DNA of 64,000 nucleotides from Conus ventricosus (lineage: Eukaryota > Mollusca > Gastropoda > Neogastropoda > Conidae): assembly GCA_018398815.1 (NCBI GenBank), contig CM031610.1:35564639-35628638 (forward strand), written 5' to 3'. A program made the translations under genes and the position numbers. How positions within the stretch are numbered: the first letter of the stretch is position 1; each line of letters starts with the position of its first letter. The notes beneath the pieces are model-generated. The model did not search any database and had not been told where the DNA came from. It saw nothing but the letters and a program-made list of their open reading frames with translations. Below, one piece after another: positions 25,444-37,022 of this stretch.

Positions 25444-28400
25444 ATTACCTATTCCATCCCCAACTTTCTGTGCCAAGTTGACTTTATGCATGCCATTCCT
25501 CAGAAAAACACTCAAAAGAAAAACCTTCATTCATCGCCTTAAACCAAAATACGAACATAAATTCTACAAAGTAAAAATTAATGAGTTCATGATTTACTTT
25601 TTCAATCCACCCACCCCACCCCCTCACTCCAGCCACCTTCCAATTCCTCTCTGCCTTCCCACTTAAATTTTATTCCCCCCAACACCAAATAGCTAAAAAT
25701 TAGTATCTGTAGGTATACAACTACACTGTGACCATCTACAGATGTTTGTAACTGGAATTGAGGAAATATGATCAATTTGCAGCATTGTATCCAGCAAACA
25801 CAGGCCACTCAATCAAGATCAATAACATTTTCATAACTGATGAGATTGGTGACTGGTAATGCAACTAAGATCCTCACTCAACAGTACTGTTGCTCAAGAA
25901 TTAAAAACAATATTCTCTTTATCAAACAAACGTTATAAAAAGATCATTTCAAATTCAGACCACAGCGTTTAAAACTGCAATATAGAAGATGAATGACATG
26001 ACTTTTATACCTTGAAATTTTCGGACGTTGTTCCGACTAGCTGTTCCAGCTCTTTCTTGAAAGCACCTAGGGTAATTCTCTTGTCCACAAACACTGATAA
26101 GCCTGTTTGAATTGAAGACACACATGTTTTCAGATCAAATATAAAAACAGGTAGCATATTTCTTATTATGTATTCAACATTCCCCTTTCGATCATTTCAA
26201 GGTGCATCTACAGGTCAGAATCATTAACTTCAGAGCAAATAAAATTTGCCAACCCCCACCTTCAACTACAGAACATATTTCATATGAAATGTCTCGACCC
26301 TGCTTCAATGAAAAATCAGATGTTCAGAATAAAGGCTTCAGACTGCTCTTTGGCATCTTGACAAATAGCTGCATCTGGCAACCAGCCTATATGCATTGCA
26401 AGCTGGCAAACTTTACACAGTAAGCTTGTTTGGCAAGGGCGTGTATCTTGCAATGACACAAAACTCAACACCACTGTACAGAGTATGTACGTGTGTTGTC
26501 CATCTCTCCGCTGTAGAGGTGGATGTCCCAGAGACAGATCAGAGCCCTGGATGGACAGTGTAAAGGACTAAACTTTACCCCGATACATACAACAGAGGAC
26601 AGAGTTGTGAAGATTCCTGACACCCCTACCACCAGTCACACCACCTCTAGGGGTCAAGGGAAGACTTCTTACAATCCTGAAAATTCGTACTGAAAAATCC
26701 AACTTCATACAGAAAGACCAACTTACTACGAACTCCAGGTTCTGACACAGACATGGGCACAGCGAAGAAGTAGCGATGGCATGATTCCTCGTCAGCCTCC
26801 CAGCCACTCTGTCCAACCCCTGAGCTTGACTCAAAGCTGCCCTCTCCACTGGCCGCTGTGGCTCCTGGTCCACCCCCTGGCCCTGATGCCGCTGGCTTCG
26901 ACAGCTTGCCCAATGACTGGGGTGGAGGTGGAGGGGGAGGTGGGGGTGGAGGGGGTGGTGGGGCATGACCTTTGCTGATCTCCGCCCCCCACTCTTCCTC
27001 CTCCTCCTCCACTGGAGCAGCGCTGTAAGAGGACTGAGTGGCAGTAGAGGCGGCGTCCCCTGGTGACAAAGCCTGTGACGACACATTCTCCAAGTTGGCG
27101 TCACTGTCCAGAGTCAAGTCTTTCCTCAAGCTGACCTCCCCGACCTCCTGCCCTGATCCAGGGGAGTACAGTTTCAAGTCCTGCCCGCCCTCAAACCCTC
27201 TAGCCCCATCCCCACCCGTGCTCTGAAAGACCCCACAGTCGTTGTCCAGCTCTTCAGGGGAGGAGAAAGGGGGATCATGGGGAGAAGGGAAGTTAGCGGA
27301 GAGGGAAAACTCTGCACTCATGGAGGTGTCCTGACTGGAGGAGCTGGGCCCAACAGGGCTGTTGCTGCGACCTTCAGACCCAGAGGGTGAGCAGTGCAGC
27401 GAGGAGTTGGAGTTGTTGTCATTGTCACTGGAGGGGCCCACCACAAAATCACTCCCCAGCGCCGTGCGGCAGCTGTGGTATATGGAAGGGTCGCTGTGGG
27501 ATGTGTGCACACTCAGTCTCCCCATCTCACATCCTAGTGAAGCCAGCCGAGCTTCCACATCCCCTCCTCGTATGCCTCCTCCGCCTTCACTGTAGTCCAT
27601 CTCTCCGCTGTAGTCGCCCCCAGGCACACCCCCAAGTGAGCTACGACGCTCACGCATGGAACTGAGGATAGGGTTGTAGTCTCTGGTGTCTCCGCAGCCT
27701 CCAGTGCCTCGTGCGGTGTAATACTGTAGTCGATGCCGACTCTGCTGAAGAGAGTGCAGGTACTGGGTGACTGACTCTGCAGCAGAAAGAAACAAATTCT
27801 GTTTACAACTTCTAGAAAAGTATGAAAGGAAACGGAGGTTAAGAAACAGAAACAACTGTGGAAGAGGATGGCGACACAGATTTGTCTTTCAATGGATTAA
27901 AGATCACATCTGATGTTGAATCCTATTCTACAACACAGAAAACGCGAAGAATTTACTAACTCTTCACAGCATTTCAACAGTCTTTAAACTTTTGATAACA
28001 AAGAAGATGCCAAACACTACCTAAGCAGGAGACTTAAGAAAAAAAAAGAAAAAACAAAAGAAATTAATCACTCTCCTCTCTCCCCCTAATCAATGAACTT
28101 GTTCTGTAAGTACCTGGTGTGGGAATATTGACATGGATACGAATGGTGTTCTGATGGCGATCCAGGAGACGGTACAGACGACTCTGGTTATAGGGCACCT
28201 GGACATCTCCAGAGTCCCCTGAACACTCCACATACACCTGAACACATGGAAAACAAAAACAATCGTGACTCCAAACTATTCAGTACATCAACTTAACACC
28301 ACAAACTATTCATTGTTCAATGCCATGTTTTTTTTTCCTTTTCAAAATGCATCAAAAAGGCATTTTTAAGTTTAACCCTTACGCCACCAACATCGCATTT

Positions 28401-29162
28401 CTGTGACCATGTGGCTCACGGCCGATGTCGCTGAAATGCCACCAACTAGGGTTACCTAACTCCCGATACTCTCCAAGTTCATCAGACAGAAAGCCAGCAA
28501 TAAACGTCATAGTTGGGGGATGACCTGACCTGTGCTCACTTCCATTTGCTTCTTCTGAGCGCTGTTCAGTAACGTGGTTTTTATCGATTTTATTCCGATT
28601 GTTTTTTCCATTCACTATGATGCCACAACCAAGCACTTCACATACTCGACCTCGCCGTACATTTACCACAGATCAGGAGCTGGAAATATTGAATAGACGG
28701 TCAGTTGATCCTGATTCAGATGAAGGAGACCCAGATGGTGACCAGGAAACATTATGGGATAGCGAGAGCTTGACCGAATTACTGCAAAGTGAGGCGATGG
28801 ACGCGTGCCAAGTGGTAGGGAACGAGAGATCAGAGCAGACGCAGGCTCAGCGCGTGTGCCCAGTGTTTTGGCATTGAGCCAACCAGCAGTGACTGACAGT
28901 TGAAAGTGTATGTGAGGGGGCGAGCAAGATGAATAGCCAAGACTAGTAAAAGGCAATGAACTTCAAAACACAGCTGGCTTGCATGTGAGGTTGAAGAGGG
29001 TGTGGCCAACTGACACGTGTCAGAGGTGAGCAGTAGAGATGTGTTTGAGTGGGAATTATGATCAGCGTGAACGGCTCCCAAGGTTCCAGAGACCAACAGG
29101 CAAGTGAATGACTTCGTTTTCATTAAAAAAAAATATTGCTTTCAACAGTGAGAGTGAAAAGG

Positions 29163-29257
<95 letters not shown>

Positions 29258-30629
29258 CTCTGCTATTGGAGTAGCTGGACTTATGGCCGTTTCTTCCATT
29301 TTTCTGTTGGATATACCATACTTTCTGATCTTCATTTGTGAGTGAAGTATTTTTCCTCCCTTGAGAGTTTGTTGGCATGTTTTCTTCTTTTTCATGTTGA
29401 GAAGAAAGATAACACTCATTTTTTTTTATTCTGCCTTTTTTTTTACACTTGAAATTACTAACCATTACTAACATGTTATAATAAAAATACAGAGTATCTC
29501 CTCCATTTTACAAAAAAAATAGCATGAACAAGAAAACACACACACATACATACACACATTCAGAAACAATGAAAGATGAGGCTGGAAGACAAGAGAACTG
29601 ACCTTATTGCTCTTAAAGAAGCCCTCAGCCTTCAAGGTCTTGGCAGGGACGACCAACAGGCGGAGGTCATTGTGAAATCTTTCCAGAACCAGCCGCATGG
29701 AGCCCACCGGCAAACCAAGCACCTGTTCACACCAACTGACGCTTCAACATTTGCAGTATGTCCCTTTGTTTAGCAGTCACACTCAATATATCATTATATA
29801 ATAATAAAATAAATAATAATAATAAATGAATACTTATATAGCGCCTATTCTCAGCTAGAGGCCAAGCTCTAAGTGCTTCACAATCAACACTCCTTTACAC
29901 AACGGGCTGCCTACCTGGGTAGTGCCGACTAAAGAGCTGCCAGCTGGCGCTTCATTCAGTCGTTTCCCGTGTCATCCAGTCAGTATCGTTCAATATCGAT
30001 CACTCATTTTCCTTACTTCCTTCACTCTTTCCATTTCTCACGCAGGGTGCATGCTATGTGAAACATGTCATCCATACCAACGGCCAAACTGGCCTACTCT
30101 TCCCAAAGTTGGTGATGGGATTTTACATGTGTGCAAAATGTTATGCGTGCGTTCACACACGGAACCTCGGTTTATAGTCTCATTCGAAGGACTGTATGGG
30201 TAATGGAGTCAGAACCAATGTTAACTCCAAGGGAAAAATCCCCCTGCACCGAAACACCCCGGCAGAGGTTCGAACCCGCAACCCCAGGATCACCAACATT
30301 ATGAGTCAGGTGCTCTACCAACTGAGCTATGCCGTTTTATGAATGTATGGCACCTCACATATCAACTGTCCAAACCAGCTAGGCTTGTGAGCAGCATTTT
30401 CGTTACCTGAGAGCATCTAAACTGTTTGACAGACCAGTCAGGTAATGGGGTTATATGAACAGTCATTTTGCCCCACAAGAGATTATCATATAAGGAAGGA
30501 AAAAGTTTTCTGAATTATTTGTCCAGTTTTTTTTTTTTCCCATCAATAGAATATTTTCTCTTTAGGGGCTAAATTTCAAAGTAACTATGACAGATATAAA
30601 AAGAGAGACGTGTGTGTGTGTGTGTGTGT

Positions 30630-30695
<66 letters not shown>

Positions 30696-33600
30696 GTGTA
30701 TGTGTGTGTGTGTGTGTGTGCATGAAAGAGACCCAGTCTCACCTACTACTAAATTGTCCCAAGAACCCATAAAGACCCATAGACACAACGTGGCAGCTAG
30801 GACAGATAAGTAAGAGAAAAATTTTTTTTACAACTTACACTGGTTATTTAACAACGTACTATTAAGTGTGTTGTCTGGTGAATTAACAGAAAGACAGTTT
30901 GAAAAAAAATAGTTATGTTTGTATAATATGCATAACTTCTGAACAGTAGTATTTGAACATGATATGCAGAGTAAAAATTTTTAGTAATTGAATAAATAAT
31001 ATAAAACAGAACTGGTGTGCTTGTGAGTGTTTGATTAGGTGCTTACTTGTCTAGAATGTGAAAGTAACAGGTGAAAACAGGTGGCACATCCTGCTCGTCA
31101 TTCTCAAGAGCTTTTTCACAAATAATCCAGTCAATAATATTCCACAGTATCAAGAAATAAGTTACAACCTTTTTCAAAGGAAAGTCAGTGTGGATTATAC
31201 CAGTCTTCCATGCAGGTAATCCAGGTAAGAATGAATAAAGTACAGTTCAGTTTTCACTTTGAAATCAAGTGCTGATAAAAAAAAAAAAAGGTCACTATCA
31301 ACAAATGTAATAGTTAGCCCACAATGTCATCGTTAATGTTTGAAAGGTTTAGGATCATCTGGAAGTGCTTCACTGAGTTTTTCTTCACCACTGAATGGCA
31401 TGTTAAAATTCCCCTCACCCTTAGGCACTCATTGTCCTTGTTGATCTCAAAATCACGATTACATGGTGCTTGATCTAAATCAAAATTATCACACACCACA
31501 CCCAGTTTATTCAAAATGTCCGTAACTTCTTCTTCACTTGCTCTTTCCACAACAGCATCAGCAAAAACATCTTCAAACAAGTTCCTAATTCTATCATATC
31601 CTCCTTTGGGTGCCACCATTGTTGTTTTGCCAGACAATTCGAGTCGCACTATGCATTACAAGCTGCTACAAACTATAAACTAAGCTAAAATGCTGAAAAT
31701 CCATGTTCCAGGGCATGTTCAGTCATTCACGCAAATTAGTTTGTCACTGAGCCATAGTTTTGTGTCTGTGTGTGTCGGTGAAATGGGGAGTTTGTATTAT
31801 ACTCCCCGTTTGGCTAGTATACTTACCATGTCAGACCATAGCATTCCACGGCAGTTAGTCAGCTCTGCCAGGCCGAGATTTTTTGTGGCTAATGCCGTAA
31901 TAAGACCATCACGTGACGGCCACACTACTTCCGCCAGGAAGAAGCCGGTGTAAACTTCCTGTTCCTCATTCAACCTCGGCCTCCTGCCTAACAAGGACAG
32001 GGTTTTTGCTCTGTCTCGCCTATATTTCTGTTTTTGTAGGGATTGCTTGTGTGCTTGCCTTCTTTACTTGTTCTGTTGTGGCTTACGTTAGACTGTGGGT
32101 ACCTTTGCCGTGTGAGGCTTATGGATGGCGCTTTGTTTCATTTTATTCACGCTCTAACGGCATGACGGCTCACGATTTCTCTTCACCCACTGTTCTCCAT
32201 TCGTCCCTTACTCGCCGGTGTGGGAACGCGTCACCCTTGTAATAACGCGTTCCCCGCTCTCTCATTATTCTCTTCCCCTTATCCTTTGATTTCCATTGAT
32301 CTCGGCGCTTTGTTTATCAGCTCAGTCATTCACTTCGACGATCGATCTTCGTCAGTCACTCGAGCCGCCATCTTTATTCTCACCATTCCGGCCGACCCCG
32401 GCGTGGTTGTCCTCCTTCGTCGTCCCTGTTCACTGCTATGGAGGTTTTCCTCCTCTATTATTATCGCCTTCTTTTCCTTGTATCACTACTCCTGATCGTC
32501 GTCTTCGATCGCTCGTCATGTACGGTCGATCGGGTTTGTACCCACATCGCTACCATCAAAATAGGATGGCGGGTGTTTTAAGAAAGAAGAAGAAGAAGAG
32601 TTCGCCTTTCGATCTCCCATCACTCATTCATTTAAGCCAATAACAAGCATTTGTTATCCTAAATTTCTGCTCACTCACGACAAGGTCCGGGCGCCACCGT
32701 TCCAGGGCGTCCAGGTCCCCCAAAGAGGAGACCGGGACTTCTAGTTTCACAAGGCTCACCCTTGTGTGACTTATGTCGTGACAACCAGTAACGGACATGA
32801 CGTAGTGGCATGACTTACGTCGTGACAACCAGCGTAAAGGTTAAAGTAGTTTTACAATACACTTGTTTGTACACAATACTAGAAGACCCTCCCATTTCCC
32901 TGCTTGGCCAGGATAAGGTGCGAAAACTGAGCCATATGTTTGAATGCGGTGTAATGAAAAGAACTCATTAAGGGCGATCATTATTCCAGCACGATCAGCT
33001 GTGGATGCAAAATCAGCTCCCTGCTTTCTCTCTCTCTCTTTTTTTCTTTTTTTTTTTTGAAATTGAGATATGGCAATGTTTCATGCCAAGTACAGATAAG
33101 GCTTTTGTTGAGACAGGTAAGTGTGAAAAAAATTAACAACTTTGCCTGCAGTGAATCTGTCGCAAGTCTTCATTGTTGTCTAGCTCATGAGAACTGTTGG
33201 ACATACAGACATTACACACACTATTGCGTGATGGAAAAGATGGCTAGAATCAAGCTATAATGACCTGAGAAAGCAGCGACTTGAACTCTTCCACAGTCTG
33301 AACAAGGTAAGCTCGCACACTGACTGGGGGTCGGATGGTCTCTGTCTGAATGTCCACCAAGAACACTTTCACCGTCACACCTGTAATGCACACACACAAT
33401 TAGAGTGTAATAAAAGCCCTGCAACCATAAAGAGCCTCAAAAACAAACAAACAAAATCAAAATAACAATAAACAACCCCACCATCAATATCCACCCACAA
33501 GAACTACATCAAACAAAAATGTTCATATTGGTAAGAAAATGCCAACAAATATAATTATCTATCTAACAATCCATCTAAAGCAAAAACAAACAAAAAAACA

Positions 33601-36600
33601 CCACTGAACAATCAGTATCTTGAACAAGCCATTATCAGGATTGAAAAAAAATGGACAGCAGGGAGCTCACTTCATCTCAATCCCCAGCAAGATCAGCCAG
33701 AGTGATCTTCCCTAATGAGTTTACAACACTGTGCCTTCTTTGAACTAGCCCCGTCTTCCCCACTAGGGTGGGGGATGGGAGAGCGTCCGAGCGTTTGGAC
33801 AAGTGAGTATATTGTAAAACTACTTTTAAAAACAAAATTCCTTTTTCTTATACTTACCTGTCCAAACAAATGTCTGAATATCGAAAAGGGCGGTGGGAAC
33901 ATGCTCATCCCAACACAGTTTATTTCTTGTTATTATTCACATGAGAAAGTCTCTGTACAGTTCCATGAGAAAGTCTCTGGACAGTTCCACAGCCAGAGGC
34001 TCAAATGGCCTGTAAGAGAGATCTTCCTGAATAATCTGGGGGTTGAAATGCATAGATCTTGCTCTCCCTAAATGCTCAAATATAAGCTAGTAAAATCAAG
34101 AAAAGATAAAACATTAGCAGGATCAGGGAAAGGAGAAGACCCAAAACAAAACAAAAACTGGTGCTAATAGTACTTTGTGGAAAGAGTGCTTCAGCACTGT
34201 CTAGAGTAACTTTGTACTAATACTATACTAATTTTGTTTAATTTATGCATAATTTTATTCAATTAAGTCGAATGACAAGATACCGAGAAGACCGTTTCTC
34301 CAATTCCAGGTCCTCCACTATTCAATATCTCTTGATAATGTTCAAAATAAAGTCACTTACACATAACGCAGCCGATAACAAAATGCTGCTCCATTCTTTA
34401 CACTTTTGACCATTGACTGCTAAAAAAACCCTCATGACATCCAATCCTAGAGCAATATCATATCTTTCATGTTGTTGATCCCACACGATGGCTGTTCCAT
34501 TCTCTTCTAGGACCCCAAACCAGACCACTAATATGCATTTGTTTACCTCCAGGTTTGTATGGCTGGAACACCTGGTCAGGCCGGCGGGTCTCCAGCAGCA
34601 GGTCAAAGTTATAGTTGGCCTTGATTCCGCCCAAGATGGTGGCCATCGGCAGGTTCTCCTCGCCGTCATATGAGCGTTCCAGCGAGTCCAGGTACTCGTC
34701 ATACTTGACCAGGCGACAGCATGACACGTCCACCAGGCTCTCCAGCTCAAACAACTTGAACAGACCAACTCTTCATGAGCGACAATTCAAATATGGCCTG
34801 GTTGTTAAACTTTTTTATGTTTTTACTAATTAAATATAACTCTCAGAACAAAACAAAAACAACCAGCCTACCTCTTTTAAAAGCTGTGAATGACAAGCCC
34901 TTACAGACTGAAAATATTAACATGCATTAAACCTGGCTCTAAAAGCTTACTTACTGGCGTTGTTTTAGATACAAGATCACAGAGCCTGCTGGAACAGCAG
35001 CTTTAAACAAAACAAAACACAAAAAAACAAACAACAACAAAAAACCCAAATCAATTTTAGAGTTTGTAACCATCTACACACTTAACAACAAACAGAACAC
35101 CTCATATTTAAAAAGATTACCTCGTAATTAACCCGCTTTAGTATGCACTTACCTTAGCTTAGTTACGCCGAAAACCCATCGGCAAGGTAAGTAACTCCGT
35201 AATTTGAACATGGTTACCCAATTAAAAAATTAATTTAAAAGAGAGGAAAGGAAATAGTCAAATGAAAATAATTTTTAAAAGTCCTACGAATATATATGTT
35301 GCTATATCATAAGTTTGAAGAACATCACATGAGCCATTTACTCGGGGAAAAAAAAAAAAATCTTCTTCAGAACTTTCTTCCGAATCATACCTGGAACCTC
35401 ATCCCAGTCGAAATCTAGGTCACTCTAAGCTTCATTACCCAGCACTTTCACCAAGTCTTATGCCGTAAATCCTACAAATCACAGTATCTTCATCACTAGA
35501 TCCCGTTATAGAACGGCAGAAATCAATGTTAGCGATGGCGAAAAACAGCATTTCGACCACAAAACTTTAAAAATTCGTAACTCGAGAACTACGGCACGTA
35601 TCGACTCGCGGTTTTTTTGCAAACGGAAGTAAATGGCCACAGGAAGAAGGAAGTCACGTTCTCGCGAGACTTCCTTTTCTACGAGAAATATGGCGGCCCA
35701 TTGTTGCCACGTGTTTTACCGGGCGCTGGCAGGCGCTCAGCGTTTTGGCTGTGTGATTTCCGGTTGGGCGCTAGCGGGCGCTCCACTGTCAAGAGGGTTA
35801 AAAAGATTATGCTCAGTTCAACATGCCAATAATTTCCACCATCAGCAATAACGACAAATACTCAATCCAAGTTATCATTATGTCAAAGCCAATTGAAATC
35901 CAACCCAACAATGGCAAATAAAATAAAGTCTGCATTTTGGAAACAAATAGCAGTTTCAAAGCATGCATCCCAGGTATCCCTTATGAACCAAAAAAAGGAC
36001 TTTAAAGGACCAATAAAGGACCCTACCAAAATAAAACAGGACCTACCGGAATATCTTCTACTGTCTGTGTTTTTCAACATTTGCTTCAGCTCTTCTCGTT
36101 TGTTGACAAGTTCCTTCTCTAAGAGGGTCACAGTTTCTTGTTTATTTTTGGAAGAACTACAAAGTTCATTGGCTTGTCCTAAGAGCCTCAAGCTGCTTTG
36201 CTGCTGGGCTTTGAGGCATAGTGCATCAGCTTCAAACAGCAACTGTTTGGCATCCTTTTCAGTGGCTGTCTTTCTCCTCTTGAGGGTGTGGATCTCTTCC
36301 TCACACACACACACTCATGCAAGCACCCACACACACTCACACCACCAGACCTGTTTACCCCTCACTTCACCTTTCAGTGGTCAAGGCGACCCAAGTCATA
36401 GTTTTGGAGCTCAACCGTCAGTAGTCACAGCCACTGCATATTCTGGATCCACCAACTATCTCTTTCAGTTTCCTCCTTCCCTTTTCTGTTGTCCATCCCT
36501 TACCCTTCCACCACTGCACTGCCCAGCAACTAAACTAGCATGGTGTCAGGTTTCACACACCCAGGCAGGCCTTTCACACTTATTAGTCATGATGGTTGCC

Positions 36601-36685
36601 TTGCTCTGTAGTGTGTGTGTGGTGTGTGGGTGTGTGTGTGTGTTGTGTGTGTGTGTGTGTTTTGTGTGTGTGTGAGTGAGTGAGC

Positions 36686-36731
<46 letters not shown>

Positions 36732-36976
36732 TGTGTGTGTGTGTGAGTGAGCGTGTGTGTGTTGTGTGTGTGTGTGTGTGTGTGTGGGTGTGTGTGTGTG
36801 TGTGTGTGTGTGTTTTGTGTGTGTGTGTGTGTGTGTGTGAAAGGGATGGAACCAGCATGCATGTCTGACAGAAGGGGCATAATCAGAACAAGCTTATCTA
36901 CTCTGTTTACTTCCCTTGCTTGGGCTGTCACTATCGACCTTTCTTTTTTTTTTTGGTCCACCCCCCCCCTCCCCCC

Positions 36977-37022
<46 letters not shown>

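Noticed and set aside
26568..27665. Additional genes on either strand overlapping 26.6-27.7 kb
   Set aside because: They are shadow frames of the GC-rich USP47 linker exon; only the -402-codon frame joins in phase with conserved neighbours.
29136..29474. Histidine/threonine- or valine/cysteine-repeat proteins in open frames
   Set aside because: These are six-frame readings of CA/TG microsatellites; the same holds for frames at 5,850-6,280, 30,585-30,813, 36,583-37,055, 45,336-45,800, 57,449-57,841 and 61,900-62,690.
30260..30333. A genuine tRNA-Met gene on the minus strand
   Set aside because: The stem complementarity is poor and the sequence continues into a SINE tail with a microsatellite end.
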